Shown: one piece after another, positions 36,268 through 45,472 of the stretch | Numbering within the stretch: position 1 is the stretch's first letter | How the letters are laid out: each line of letters begins with the position of its first letter | NCBI GenBank assembly: GCA_002314145.1 | Contig: DCCG01000045.1 | Location: 1 to 64,000 of the forward strand | DNA: 64,000 nt | From: Thalassolituus sp. UBA1087 | GTDB taxonomy: Bacteria; Pseudomonadota; Gammaproteobacteria; Pseudomonadales; Oceanobacteraceae | Reading direction: 5' to 3' | The notes under the pieces: generated by a model | Told to the model about the DNA's origin: nothing | The model's database searches: none | The model's input: the letters and a program-made list of their open reading frames with translations, nothing else | Made by a program: the position numbers and the translations under genes

Positions 36268-36537
36268 ATGAAAGGAATATTCTCAATTATTATTGCCGCC
36301 TGCCTGAGCTTCAGCACATTATCTTTTGCCGAAGAGCCTGCCACCCTGATCAATCTGAACACAGCAACGGCCGAACAGCTGGCGGAGCTGAAAGGCATTG
36401 GTCAGATGAAAGCGGAAGCCATTATTCAATACCGTGAGGAACACGGTAAGTTTGAATCACTGGATGAACTCAAGTCTGTCAAAGGGGTGGGAGATGCGAT
36501 TCTGGAGAAGAACCGCAGCCTGCTGGCGCTGGAGTAA
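36268..36537 (+). CDS. ComEA-like helix-hairpin-helix protein
   Basis: 89 residues: signal peptide (about 1-21) and a helix-hairpin-helix pair, LINLNTATAEQLAELKGIGQMKAEAIIQYRE and LDELKSVKGVGDAILEKN. This is the short proteobacterial ComEA type. It is exported and binds double-stranded DNA, as in natural transformation systems, where it pulls DNA into the periplasm. GGAA lies upstream of the ATG. Stand-alone, with a terminator right after. Natural competence in this organism is not shown by this alone. Confidence 0.92.
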   Translation: MKGIFSIIIAACLSFSTLSFAEEPATLINLNTATAEQLAELKGIGQMKAEAIIQYREEHGKFESLDELKSVKGVGDAILEKNRSLLALE

Positions 36538-36551
36538 ACCACTTCCGTACG

Positions 36552-36580
36552 AAAAAGAGCCGCTGATGCGGCTCTTTTTT
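36552..36580. terminator. Terminator after comEA
   Basis: AAAAAGAGCCGC, TGAT loop, GCGGCTCTTTTTT: a typical intrinsic terminator with A and T flanks usable from both sides. Confidence 0.92.
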
Positions 36581-36627
36581 ATTGTCGGACGGGCAAGGTT
36601 AAAAGGAACCTTGCTGCTGCAGCCCAC

Positions 36628-37341
36628 TCACTCAGTTACCAGGCAATTGCCCCATTCACAGCGCATTAACAAATAGCTCCCATCCGGGCATTTGGCATCG
36701 TACACTTCAAATGGCCAGGCATTTTTTAACAGATGAACCTCTGCGCCGGGACAACCATTACGCTTCGCCATTTTTTCTACGACATAAAAAGAGCGGCCGT
36801 AAACTTTACCGGTTTTCTTTTCCACCGCCGCACGTTTTATCGCCAGGTCTTCCCCCTGTTTCTGACTGCGGCGCTGCAGATCGACCAGGGAGTTATAGAC
36901 TTTGTCATTGCCGCGCAGATCGCGCTCGCCATCGTTATATTGATTCAGCACCCGCAGACACAAATCTTCTTTGTTACTGGCGCCACTCAGCAGGTCATTG
37001 ACTTCCGCTTCCGCGGTTTCCACCACCTGCCAGGTCAATGCCATGGCCATACGGGCGCCGGTTTCCGCACGTTCATCGGTGACCGTAATAATGTCGTAGT
37101 TAAGACCGAAATCAGCGCTCTCAACAAAGGCTCCATTGCGTTTCCACCAGTTCTGCTCCGCCGTATAAGCGGCTTGCCGGGTTTCAGCGCTGACATCGGC
37201 ACAGGCATCAGCCCAGGCGCGCAGAGTAGTATCCGTCTGCAACGCATAATAGACAGCCTCACCGGTTGGTGACAGAGGATTATTGGAACAACCCTGCAGT
37301 AATACCAGTGCTGCCAGCAGCAGCGAACTCGCTCGTTTCAT
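36628..37341 (-). CDS. Hypothetical lipoprotein
   Basis: 237 residues. A lipoprotein signal is seen at the start: MKRASSLLLAALVLLQGCS, with lipobox LLQGC. The mature part has PTGEAVYYALQTDTTLRAWADACADVS, a WWKRNGAFVESADFGLNYD segment, and several later cysteines (SPL...CLRVL, NGCPG, CPDG, CEWGNC) that may form disulfides in the periplasm. AAGGAAA lies before the ATG at 37341; a longer frame reaches into the neighbouring glutaredoxin gene and is not used. No known family recognised. Terminators bound it on the comEA side. Confidence 0.78.
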   Translation of the reverse strand: MKRASSLLLAALVLLQGCSNNPLSPTGEAVYYALQTDTTLRAWADACADVSAETRQAAYTAEQNWWKRNGAFVESADFGLNYDIITVTDERAETGARMAMALTWQVVETAEAEVNDLLSGASNKEDLCLRVLNQYNDGERDLRGNDKVYNSLVDLQRRSQKQGEDLAIKRAAVEKKTGKVYGRSFYVVEKMAKRNGCPGAEVHLLKNAWPFEVYDAKCPDGSYLLMRCEWGNCLVTE

Positions 37342-37369
37342 GGATGTTTTCCTTAGTGTCGGAACAGAT

Positions 37370-37630
37370 TCAGGTTTGGGAAATATTGTGGACGAATTCA
37401 AGCACATCCTGTTCGTCAAACGGCCAGTCAAGCTCAGCGTCCTGACCGTCCGCAGGCGCCTCATACCTGAGTACGGGAATGCGCTCACCATAACGCTCAA
37501 CCATTTGCTCAGACTCACCGATATCCTGCAAAAAGACATCCCACGGGATCTTCCCGTCCAGCCTGAGTATCAGTGCCTGAGCTTCCTCGCAGAGGTGGCA
37601 CCCTTCGGTGCCCAGCAGAACCAGAGACAT
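37370..37630 (-). CDS. Glutaredoxin-family protein
   Basis: 86 residues of the DUF836/glutaredoxin-like type. The redox motif is GTEGCHLCEEA near residue 8-18, with a conserved cis-Pro segment RIPVLRYE near 50. The family's full thioredoxin fold is covered, and the C-terminal helix DVLEFVHN follows. Encoded just upstream of the lipoprotein, in the same direction. Likely a small thiol-disulfide enzyme. Confidence 0.85.
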   Translation of the reverse strand: MSLVLLGTEGCHLCEEAQALILRLDGKIPWDVFLQDIGESEQMVERYGERIPVLRYEAPADGQDAELDWPFDEQDVLEFVHNISQT

Positions 37631-37814
37631 AATGTATCCGTCACGTTATGCATGTGGGCAAAGTATAGCGCTCTGCCACTGACGGACAACCTCCGATGTG
37701 GATGTGATGATACGATCCTGCCTCTCGCCTGAGTCACACCGCGATCACGCGCCGGATTCGCCACCGGCGTTATTGTTCAGCCTGGGCAGTATGAACCCGG
37801 GGCCGCAGAAGCCA

Positions 37815-38861
37815 TCACTGATTGTCAGCAGGAGCCGGCGCCAGCAGACTGTTCAGACCCTGATGAAAATCGTCCCACATGCCGATACGTTCATCCTCGC
37901 CGGCGAGCTGATGCACCAGCTCACTGACCATGGATTCAGGGCGCTCAAATACACCCAGTTTTTCCAGTGCGGTAGCGTACTGATCCGCGTACGACGCCAG
38001 CGGCGCTTTCAGACTCTCCAGTTCAGGCGTTGGCAATGAGGGTTGCTGTGGCTGGTAATACTGGCTGCGGCTGGTCACACTGGTCTGCGTCAGCTGCAGG
38101 CTCATGGCGGCCAGCTGGTCACCACTGAATCCCAGTTCTCCGGCACTTTGCAGTGCCTGACCAATATCACCGTTAAAAAACTGTTCACTCAGTGACTGAA
38201 CATCTTTCATCAGTCCCGCCAGCGCTTTGTGTTCGTCTTCATCCAGTGAGCCAACAACCTCCATCTGCCAGCCGGATTCAGCATTAAATCCCATCGCCGA
38301 AGCGGATTCATTCCAGGCGCCGGCAGCACTGGCAGACTGGGAGAAGCTGACGTTGACCCGGTCGCCGTCACGGGTCACCACCTGCAGTGACAGACGGTTG
38401 CTGAGGGAAGCGGCTTCCTGTCCGGCCACACTGACCGGCGTACTGATAGCCTTGTCCAGCTGCTCCAGGCCGTCATCCACCAGCTGGCGGCCAGCGTCAA
38501 TACCGGCCTGCATATCATCGTCCAGCATACCCATATCGCGCAGCATCTCAGTGGCTTCCTGATAGCCCTGCTCAATACCGGAGCGGGCCGCATCCAGGCG
38601 TTCTTTGAGACGCTCACTCCCGGCTCCCTCCGCCTGAAGCTGCTGCAGGCCCTGTCTGACATGATTAAGGATATTCTCCGCGGTATCTTGCGGTGACTGT
38701 CGCGGACCCAGTGTCACCGGGCCGGAACTGGCAACGTCTGCGCGGGCAGATGCCTCCCGGGACGGCGTACCTTCCTGACCCTGACGCACTTGGGGTGTCA
38801 CATTGGCGGCATGGCGATGGGTGTTAGAGAAAAATTGTGTGGGATTCAGATGAACAGACAT
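37815..38861 (-). CDS. DUF5610 domain protein
   Basis: 348 residues, almost entirely helical, Gln/Ala/Glu-rich. The N-terminal MSVHLNPTQFFSNTH and the QSPQDTAENILNHVRQGLQQLQAEG segment match the start of DUF5610 proteins, which have been found in Oceanospirillales and pseudomonads. There is no signal peptide or membrane segment. Function unknown. About 115 bases separate it from the next leftward gene. Confidence 0.78.
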   Translation of the reverse strand: MSVHLNPTQFFSNTHRHAANVTPQVRQGQEGTPSREASARADVASSGPVTLGPRQSPQDTAENILNHVRQGLQQLQAEGAGSERLKERLDAARSGIEQGYQEATEMLRDMGMLDDDMQAGIDAGRQLVDDGLEQLDKAISTPVSVAGQEAASLSNRLSLQVVTRDGDRVNVSFSQSASAAGAWNESASAMGFNAESGWQMEVVGSLDEDEHKALAGLMKDVQSLSEQFFNGDIGQALQSAGELGFSGDQLAAMSLQLTQTSVTSRSQYYQPQQPSLPTPELESLKAPLASYADQYATALEKLGVFERPESMVSELVHQLAGEDERIGMWDDFHQGLNSLLAPAPADNQ

Positions 38862-38976
38862 AACCGGTCTCCGTCTTTACGGGGCTGGAGAGAGTTATCG
38901 GCTGAACGGAGAATAACTGAAGGGCTGTCTCTACCGCTTTTTGCGGCAGAGATTCAGGTGTATCTGACAGGCGTGA

Positions 38977-39264
38977 TCAGTAGCAGATGACGCCGTGGCG
39001 GTAATCGTAATCCAGATCCACCTGCCAGCAGACATTATGTTCATCAATGGCATTCATGATCTGATCCGGATGCTGCTGCATAAACTGCAGTGTTTTCAGT
39101 GTACGGTAGGCAGCTGTCATGGCTTCCGGTGATAAAGCCATGGCTTCTTCCAGTTCCATCACACCGGCATCGGCCAGTTCACGGCGCCAGCCGGCCAGAT
39201 CCTGCTGCGCCAGTAAGTGCATGACCAGCGGCTGGATTAAACTGAGTTTCTGATTAGGACCCAT
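38977..39264 (-). CDS. Hypothetical small protein
   Basis: 95 residues with AGGAG 8 bases upstream of the ATG. Helical for most of its length (LSLIQPLVMHLLAQQDLAGWRRELADAGV) and ending WQVDLDYDYRHGVICY. No domain recognised. It sits between a DUF5610 gene and an AraC regulator, all read leftward. The region 39265-39402 shows no further gene. Confidence 0.65.
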   Translation of the reverse strand: MGPNQKLSLIQPLVMHLLAQQDLAGWRRELADAGVMELEEAMALSPEAMTAAYRTLKTLQFMQQHPDQIMNAIDEHNVCWQVDLDYDYRHGVICY

Positions 39265-39402
39265 AACGGCTCTCCTGTGAATTCTGACTACTCAGACACA
39301 GTGACCCATCCGGCGACGGAAGAAAAGATCAAAAAATAAACACTTTATTGACCAGAAAGCATCAGTACCCATCTGAAAGGCTCATTAACTCAAATATAAG
39401 AA

Positions 39403-40428
39403 TCAATCCGCCTTGCGCCGCTGGTTGCGGTACTCTACTGGCGTCTGCCCGGTCCAGCGTTTGAAAGCTCGGTAAAAGGTACTGGGCTCAGAAAAACCGG
39501 TGAGATAGACGATTTCATCGATACTTTCATCGGTTGCGGATAACAGCCGCCGGGCCAGCGTACAGCGATAGTCGGCCAGCAACTGGTTGAAGTTAGTCCC
39601 CGCTTCTGCCAGCCGCGAGCGCAGAGTCCTGGCTTTGAGATCCAGTCTTGCAGCGACTTCTTCAAGACTGACGTCACCGCTTTCCAGGATTTCACCGAAT
39701 ACCCGGTAAACCCGTGCCACGACATCCTGACGTTCCAGCTTGGCGACATGTTCACTGGCGAGTTTTTCATGCAGCTTCAGTAGTTCCGGCTCCGCATGGG
39801 ATGACGGCAGATCAAGCAGGGTTTTACTGAAATACAGGCGGTTCTCGGCCTGATCAAACAGCACCGGGCAACCAAATATGCGTTCATGCCCGGATGTATC
39901 GGCCGGACTCGGATGTTTAAACCAGATGGCTGAGGGGCGGAATTCACCATCCGTGACATAACGGAAGAAGGTAATCATGGCCAGCATCAGGCACTCATTC
40001 AGGTGGCGCAGGTAGCCACTTTCGTCGCTGCTGTTATCGACAATAATGCATGCCTGGGTGCCATCCTGATCCGTGGTTGCCTGAGTCGCATCGGACAGCA
40101 GACGCTGATAGTTGAGAACACGGCTGAGGCCGTCTCCGAACGTCGGGCTGGATAAAAACAGATACTGCAGCACCTGGCCGGTGTACACAGGCATATGCTC
40201 ACCGAGGTGCAGGCCGATGTCTTTATCCTGGCTGACTTCTTCCAATACCTGCCAGAACAGTGCCTGGGCCGCGTGAGGTGTGCGTACATGGCGATCCGTG
40301 AGCAGATCCGGGGTGACACCCAGACGCGTCATCACGGTATCGACATCCAGACCCATCTTAAGCATGGCCTGATGAGCCAACTGGATCATAACGCCGGAAT
40401 CGCGCAGCTCAGACATTCCACCAGACAT
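39403..40428 (-). CDS. AraC-family regulator with Arabinose_bd-type N-terminus (2 of 3)
   Basis: 341 residues. The N-terminal sensing domain shows IGLHLGEHMPVYTGQVLQYLFLSSPTFGDGL, typical of the OruR/Arabinose_bd group. The C-terminal DNA-binding part is LEEVAARLDLKARTLRSRLAEAG and IDEIVYLTGFSEPSTFYRAFKRWTGQTPVEYR. Divergent from the MaoC-like gene at 40604 with a 175-base gap that should carry both promoters, so it may control that gene. Complete, with the two helix-turn-helix motifs intact. Confidence 0.93.
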   Translation of the reverse strand: MSGGMSELRDSGVMIQLAHQAMLKMGLDVDTVMTRLGVTPDLLTDRHVRTPHAAQALFWQVLEEVSQDKDIGLHLGEHMPVYTGQVLQYLFLSSPTFGDGLSRVLNYQRLLSDATQATTDQDGTQACIIVDNSSDESGYLRHLNECLMLAMITFFRYVTDGEFRPSAIWFKHPSPADTSGHERIFGCPVLFDQAENRLYFSKTLLDLPSSHAEPELLKLHEKLASEHVAKLERQDVVARVYRVFGEILESGDVSLEEVAARLDLKARTLRSRLAEAGTNFNQLLADYRCTLARRLLSATDESIDEIVYLTGFSEPSTFYRAFKRWTGQTPVEYRNQRRKAD

Positions 40429-40603
40429 AAGTTATTGATATTCCTGAGGTGAGTGAGAAGATTCTGCCAGATACGACGGTCAGTGCAAATGCAATTGACC
40501 CTGCTGACAAGCGGCCGGCGGCGCAATGCCAATGCCAGGCGTCACAGGGCCGGCCGATAATCGGGCTGATAACAATGACAACAGACACCGAAGAGAACCG
40601 TTT

Positions 40604-41533
40604 ATGAACAGTGCCACCACGCTGACCTTCAGCACGCCGCCGCCGGTCCTCAGCCAGTATCTGCGGGCAGTGTTCGCGCGGGGGAAAAACAGCGCCGCGG
40701 CACATCCCGCCTTCCCCGCCCTGCAAGCCGGCCTGAACAATGTGACGGTGAATACCGCCAAAGCAGAACGCTATGCCCGTGTGTGTGAATTTACGCAGAC
40801 AGAAAACGAAGCAGACATACTGCCCTGCACCTACCCCCACATTCTGAGTTTTCCACTGCAGATGGAATTAATGCTGCACAAAGATTTCCCGCTGCCGCTG
40901 CTGGGCCTGGTACATATCCGCAACAGTATGACCCAATACCGGCCCATCAGACTCCGCGAGCCCCTTAATATCCGTTGCCGGCTGGGGCGCAGTCAGCGCA
41001 CGGAAAAAGGCATTGAGTTTGATATCTGCTCAGAGGTCAGCAGTGGCGACGAAATGCTGTGGCAGTCAGTGAGTACTTATTTTTTCCGTCAGCGCCGCGC
41101 GGCACAAAACCGGCCGCCAAAGACAGACGCCGGTGACGACAGGCGGGCAGCCGCCCGTTTTGATTATTCTGAATGCTGGCAGCTGGCATCGGATCTGGGG
41201 CGACGTTACGCCCGGGTTTCCGCAGATTCCAACCCTATTCATCTGTTCGCTTTCAGCGCCCGGCTGTTTGGCTTTAAGCGCCACATCGCCCATGGAATGT
41301 GGAGTAAAGCCCGCATTGCGGCCAGCCTCAGCAAAGCTTTCAGCCACAAAGCATTCTGTTTAACCACGGAATTCCGTGCCCCGGTGTTTCTGCCGTCGCA
41401 GGTGACTCTGAACTACAGTCGTCTGTCGGCAACGGCTGTTAATGGCACGCAAGCGGCCCGCGGTTTCCGCTTTGAGCTGACTAACAAACGCGGCGATAAA
41501 ACACATGTGGCTGGCGAGTTAAGGGCTCTTTAA
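40604..41533 (+). CDS. MaoC-like hot-dog domain protein
   Basis: 309 residues. The C-terminal half has the MaoC dehydratase signature: GRRYARVSADSNPIHLFAFSARLFGFKRHIAHGMWSKARIA, with the Asp/Asn-Pro-Ile-His catalytic pair. The N-terminal half resembles a second, degenerate hot-dog domain (FPLPLLGLVHIRNSMTQYRPI). The ATG at 40604 is chosen as the first with a nearby GAGA and a likely start; the upstream in-frame part is not conserved-looking. Probably an acyl-CoA (R)-hydratase-like protein for fatty acids or hydroxyalkanoate precursors. Regulated possibly by the divergent AraC gene. Confidence 0.85.
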   Translation: MNSATTLTFSTPPPVLSQYLRAVFARGKNSAAAHPAFPALQAGLNNVTVNTAKAERYARVCEFTQTENEADILPCTYPHILSFPLQMELMLHKDFPLPLLGLVHIRNSMTQYRPIRLREPLNIRCRLGRSQRTEKGIEFDICSEVSSGDEMLWQSVSTYFFRQRRAAQNRPPKTDAGDDRRAAARFDYSECWQLASDLGRRYARVSADSNPIHLFAFSARLFGFKRHIAHGMWSKARIAASLSKAFSHKAFCLTTEFRAPVFLPSQVTLNYSRLSATAVNGTQAARGFRFELTNKRGDKTHVAGELRAL

Positions 41534-41571
41534 CGATGAAGAGCGTCAGGGTAAAAAGCGGAACGCGCTGA

Positions 41572-41982
41572 TTAATCTGCGCTGTCAGCCTGACTCTGTG
41601 CGCTGCCAAGCAACCAGGCTTCAGCGTCCGCCCTTGAAGGGAACAACATAACCGGATAAGCCGGTTTATGGTAACTGAGGAACATAGAGGTCAGGTGACG
41701 CAGCATAAAGGAATCCCCGACCACAGCAATGGCACTGATGGCACCGAGCACTCTGGGATGTGAGGCAAAGACCTGAACCTCAAAATCCATGGTTAAAACA
41801 TCCGCGGCCAGCATCAGGACCGGCTTTGGGCTGGTATCGTTAATACGCAGATGAGCCGTGTTCAGATAGCGGATAAGATCCAGCGTCAGATGGCTGAATC
41901 CTTTCAGGTCATGGTAAATGATGCCGTTTGACCCTAACCAGGTTCTCGGTTTCTCTGGTGAGTCGACCTCACGAATGGTCAT
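41572..41982 (-). CDS. Small alpha/beta protein, STAS/SpoIIAA-like
   Basis: 136 residues. Alternating strands and helices: IIYHDLKGFSHLTLDLIRYLNTAHLRIND, PVLMLAADVLTMDFEVQVFASHPRV, ISAIAVVGDSFMLRHLTSMFLSYH and a C-terminal MLFPSRADAEAWLLG. The last segment, with 'F.....A..WL', is the usual ending of SpoIIAA-like/STAS domain proteins. Not firmly a family match. The start at 41982 is followed by the strand order expected. The gap 41983-42246 with the next rightward gene has AT-rich sequence and no other gene. Confidence 0.65.
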   Translation of the reverse strand: MTIREVDSPEKPRTWLGSNGIIYHDLKGFSHLTLDLIRYLNTAHLRINDTSPKPVLMLAADVLTMDFEVQVFASHPRVLGAISAIAVVGDSFMLRHLTSMFLSYHKPAYPVMLFPSRADAEAWLLGSAQSQADSAD

Positions 41983-42246
41983 AACAAAACTGTTTAATAG
42001 AAATGAATTTCATAAAAGATAGCAAAATTTAATCGAAAATAAAGACATTACCCGTGTTTCTTTATAAAAGAATCAACAAAACACTGTGAATAGCAATTCT
42101 AGCAAAGGCTTGGCGGCCTGACTGGCATAGTTCACATTCCTGACATGGAAACCAGATTACCGTCCTCTGCCCGGCTGGTATTATTCCCTGCGCGGCAGGA
42201 ATCGCCCGGCAACCTATTAAAAAAATAAAAAAACGGAAATTAAAAC

Positions 42247-42936
42247 ATGCGCTTATCTGCACTCTTCCCGTTAACAACGATGCTGTTTGTTTCATCCCTG
42301 ACCATTAATGCCCACGCCGACGGCGGTTTTGTGGGATTACAGGGAGGCATCACAGATTCACAGGACATGGATAATTTCAATAACAACGTCAGGCTGACAT
42401 TTGGCCCTGATATTACTGAACGTCTGAGCCTGGAAATGGGCCTGATGGATATGGGCGAAGCCAGTTACGAAGATCCCGAAGCCGACTTCACCGGGGTGAA
42501 CGACGACACACCACCATCTTTCACAAACAGTGCACGGGGGACTGTCACCTCAGCAACCGCTTCCGGCGGTGAACAGGCCTATGCCACCTACACCGGATTC
42601 TCTTCCGCCCACCCACAAAGTTTTCTGATTACATTACGGTATCGCTTCCCGTTACTGGATAACCTGGATTTCTTCCTGAAAACCGGCGCTAACATCTGGT
42701 GGGCAGATTATGAGATCACAGAAATTACTGCCTACCAGGACGGTAGCCTGACAAAAACAGTGGACAAAAAAGGGCAGACATCAGCAGTTGACCAGATAAG
42801 TGGTGGCGGTTTCATCTGGGATGTCATGAAAGATATGTCAATTCGCGCCGAACTTGAGACTACGGCGCTGGATAGCAAAGCATTTGAACGAGTTCGTTTT
42901 CAGTTAATGACTCTGGGACTGCAGTACGACTTCTGA
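42247..42936 (+). CDS. Outer-membrane beta-barrel protein, small
   Basis: 229 residues with signal peptide (about 1-25, ending NAHA). The mature part has alternating strand pattern (LRYRFPLLDNLDFFLKTGANIWWADYEI, IRAELETTALDS) and ends in a Phe (LGLQYDF), the usual C-terminal signal for insertion by the Bam complex. Only about eight strands fit, as in OmpA/OmpX-type barrels. The ribosome site is weak (GGAAA). Single gene between two leftward/rightward genes. Function unknown. Confidence 0.85.
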   Translation: MRLSALFPLTTMLFVSSLTINAHADGGFVGLQGGITDSQDMDNFNNNVRLTFGPDITERLSLEMGLMDMGEASYEDPEADFTGVNDDTPPSFTNSARGTVTSATASGGEQAYATYTGFSSAHPQSFLITLRYRFPLLDNLDFFLKTGANIWWADYEITEITAYQDGSLTKTVDKKGQTSAVDQISGGGFIWDVMKDMSIRAELETTALDSKAFERVRFQLMTLGLQYDF

Positions 42937-43057
42937 CCCCCACAGGCTGTGCCCGACAGAAGTGCAGATACTCCACAAGGATTCACCCTGATCACTGAAC
43001 AATCATGTGGTTTACCGCCAGTAAACATTTTATCGAGGCAATCATTCACCCCGCGCG

Positions 43058-43116
43058 CAGCGCCAGCGCTGGCGCTGAGTAATCTTTTCTCACAGAAGTG
43101 TTACCCTTGGTAACAC
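43058..43116. promoter_or_regulatory. Perfect palindromes between the barrel gene and AraC regulator 3
   Basis: CAGCGCCAGCGCTGGCGCTG (43058-43077) is a perfect 20-base palindrome, and GTGTTACC-CTT-GGTAACAC (43098-43116) an 8-base-pair inverted repeat with a 3-base spacer. The second one, about 118 bases before the AraC gene, may be its operator; the first may be a terminator of the barrel gene (followed by AATCTTTT). Confidence 0.45.
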
Positions 43117-43233
43117 ATGACAAATTTGGTCACATTCTATTACTATTAACCCTGAATTCATTACGGATCTCTCCGTGGCATATGCATTGCTCCGGAGTAT
43201 GGTCAGAAATCAAATACCGCAGATTAGATACGT

Positions 43234-44280
43234 ATGAACATGGAACAAGGTTATATATCAACGGCGCTGGTCAGACCTTTGCTGGAGGCCGCAGGCCCGG
43301 CATTCTTTGATCAGTTACAGGACAATGCGGAATCCACCCAACGGGTTCTGAAGAGTCTCAAAGATCCGGACAGCCGCATTAACAGTCAGGATGCAGACGA
43401 ACTGATCAATCTGCTTGTCAGACAATCCGGTGATGAATCCGTTTGTGTTCAGTCGGCAAACAAATTCAGCGTCAACGGCAGTTGCCAGCTGCAACATTTG
43501 TTTCTGTGCTGCAATACTCTGCGCGAAGCGCTTTATTACCTGGAAAAATTCTCTTCATTGCTGAGCGATCAGCTGGAAGTTCAGGTTACCCGTACCCGTG
43601 ACAGCGTGATCAAAATCAAACTGCCGGTGGAAGACAATTTTATCGTCTCAACGCAGCGTCGCCGTACGGAAATGACCATCAGTACTCTGCTGAGCTGGTT
43701 GCGCCAGCTGTGCGGTTCTCAGCTGGTACTGAATGCCATTGCGCTGCCTTACCCGGCCACACAGTATGCCGGTGAGTACCAGCAGCGCTGGAAAGCGGAT
43801 ATCGCGTTCAACTCCGATGAATGTTCCATTCAGTTCCACTCACGCTGGCTCGACGAAGGCCTGCACAATACCAATCCGCACATCCTGAATATGATGAAGC
43901 GTGAAGTGGAAGAACAATACCGTAAGCTGGCGCGTTCCGGCTCACTGGCTGAGCGTATCCGTAAAGCACTGATGCAGAACAAAATCCGCCTCGGAGCTAA
44001 CCAGCAGGAAGTGGCTGATTATTTCCATATCAGCGCCCGTACACTGAACCGCCATCTGCATCGTGAAGAAACCTCTCTGAAACAGCTGGTCACTTCCGTA
44101 CGCCTGGAAATTGCCAAACAGATGCTGACAACGACGGATGACAGCATTGAGCAGATTGCCCTCGCCATCGGTCTGTCCGGCCGCCGCACTCTCGACCGGA
44201 TCTTTATTAAAGAAATTGATCAGAGCCCGGCTCAGTACCGTCAGGCCAACCGCGCAGTATTGCTGGCGGCCAACAGCTGA
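43234..44280 (+). CDS. AraC-family regulator with Arabinose_bd-type N-terminus (3 of 3)
   Basis: 348 residues. The N-terminal domain (about 20-210) contains LQHLFLCCNTLREALYYLEKFSSLLSDQ, and the C-terminal region has QQEVADYFHISARTLNRHLHREETS and IEQIALAIGLSGRRTLDRIFIKEIDQSPAQYRQ, the two AraC helix-turn-helix motifs. Unlike the others, the second motif has FIKEIDQSPAQYR in place of FKRWTGQTP. It is read rightward toward the NUDIX gene, convergent with it. Probably self-regulated through the upstream palindrome; ligand unknown. Confidence 0.92.
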   Translation: MNMEQGYISTALVRPLLEAAGPAFFDQLQDNAESTQRVLKSLKDPDSRINSQDADELINLLVRQSGDESVCVQSANKFSVNGSCQLQHLFLCCNTLREALYYLEKFSSLLSDQLEVQVTRTRDSVIKIKLPVEDNFIVSTQRRRTEMTISTLLSWLRQLCGSQLVLNAIALPYPATQYAGEYQQRWKADIAFNSDECSIQFHSRWLDEGLHNTNPHILNMMKREVEEQYRKLARSGSLAERIRKALMQNKIRLGANQQEVADYFHISARTLNRHLHREETSLKQLVTSVRLEIAKQMLTTTDDSIEQIALAIGLSGRRTLDRIFIKEIDQSPAQYRQANRAVLLAANS

Positions 44281-44310
44281 CAGAATTGCCTGGCTTCTGC
44301 CACGCAGGTG

Positions 44311-44856
44311 TCAGGCAATTCCCAGTAAACGTATCTTCATCAGCGCGGCCACGCTGACGGCATCAGTCATACGACCGTCCATCGCCATGGCCAGCGCTTC
44401 CGCAAACGGCAGACGTTTCACACTCAGCTGCTCGGTGTCTTCCGGCTCAGCCTCTCCCATCACCAGGTCGCGCGCAATATAAGCCACAGCGGCTTCATCC
44501 GTGATGCAGTTGCTGGTATGCAGGTGACAGACCGCTTCCAGCGAACCTGCTGTCAGCCCGGTCTCTTCTTTCAGTTCACGTAACGCGCAGGCCTCAGCAG
44601 ATTCGCCCGCCGGCGCCCCGCCCATAGGGACTTCCCAATGAAACGCCTGCAACGGGAAGCGATATTGTCCGACCAGCCAGGTATCACCATTGGCCGCCAG
44701 CGGAACGACAGCGACCGCACGGTGTTTAAAACTGACTGTGCCGTATATACCGGGCCGGCCTGCCGGGTTGAGAACCTGATGATGGGTGACACGAATCCAG
44801 TCGTTATCGTACACAGTGTCTGCACTGAGCAGTGTCCACGGGTTGTATTTATCCAT
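44311..44856 (-). CDS. NUDIX hydrolase, ADP-ribose pyrophosphatase-like
   Basis: 181 residues. The NUDIX box is GGAPAGESAEACALRELKEETGLTAG near 90-116, with the two catalytic Glu of REL-EE. The first part (TVSFKHRAVAVVPLAANGDTWLVGQYRFPLQAFHWEVP) is typical of NudF/ADP-ribose pyrophosphatases, which clear nucleotide sugars. The gene overlaps the rhombosortase by eight bases at its start, so they are in the same operon. Substrate is not certain. Confidence 0.92.
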   Translation of the reverse strand: MDKYNPWTLLSADTVYDNDWIRVTHHQVLNPAGRPGIYGTVSFKHRAVAVVPLAANGDTWLVGQYRFPLQAFHWEVPMGGAPAGESAEACALRELKEETGLTAGSLEAVCHLHTSNCITDEAAVAYIARDLVMGEAEPEDTEQLSVKRLPFAEALAMAMDGRMTDAVSVAALMKIRLLGIA

Positions 44857-45442
44857 GTCCTTTGTCCTTTATTCTGTTCCGGATCAGGCCCGCTACCAGC
44901 CAGCAGAATGCACTGAGACTGCCGAGCAAATGCGCCCGGGTTTCAACCCGTCCGCCAATGTAACCACTGAGCGCCTGATCATCGTAAAAACCTGTCTGTT
45001 CCCAGATGACCTTGGCCACAACGATGAGTACAAATCCCCAGCGCACCGGCGCAGTGTAATACGGTGAACGCACCATCCCGACCAGCAACAGACCATGCAA
45101 CACACCGGACAACCCGACATAAAAGTTAAGATCCGGAGCGAAGAAATACAGTCCGGCGGAGATCATCAGACAGCTGAACAGGCAATAACCCGGCATCATC
45201 CACTGGCTGCTCTGACGGCCACTGATATAGGCAAATAACGCCAGGCCGCCGAGATTCCCCAACGCATGAGGCCATGACAGATGCACCCAATGGGCGGTGA
45301 GAAAACGCCACCACTCACCCTGATCCATAGCCGCACGGTCAAACCGCAGCCATTGGCCGGAGACAGGCTCCAGCACAGCGAACAGAAGAATCAGCGCTGC
45401 CAACAGCAGCGGAAAATGGTAATTACGCAGAAACAGCGACAT
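44849..45442 (-). CDS. rrtA: Rhombosortase (rhomboid-like C-terminal processing protease)
   Basis: 197 residues with about six membrane helices. The rhomboid catalytic Ser is S112 in YVGLSGVLHG and the His is H171 in TRAHLLGS, the short form with little soluble sequence and HWVHLSWPHALGNLGGL typical of rhombosortases. These are known to process proteins bearing a C-terminal GlyGly-CTERM signal. The neighbour just upstream, an M6 metalloprotease, ends in exactly such a signal, which supports the assignment strongly. Between rrtA and the NUDIX gene the reading frames overlap. Confidence 0.93.
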   Translation of the reverse strand: MSLFLRNYHFPLLLAALILLFAVLEPVSGQWLRFDRAAMDQGEWWRFLTAHWVHLSWPHALGNLGGLALFAYISGRQSSQWMMPGYCLFSCLMISAGLYFFAPDLNFYVGLSGVLHGLLLVGMVRSPYYTAPVRWGFVLIVVAKVIWEQTGFYDDQALSGYIGGRVETRAHLLGSLSAFCWLVAGLIRNRIKDKGHG

Positions 45443-45472
45443 GTAGGATGGTTCTGATGGCCTGATCAGCCG

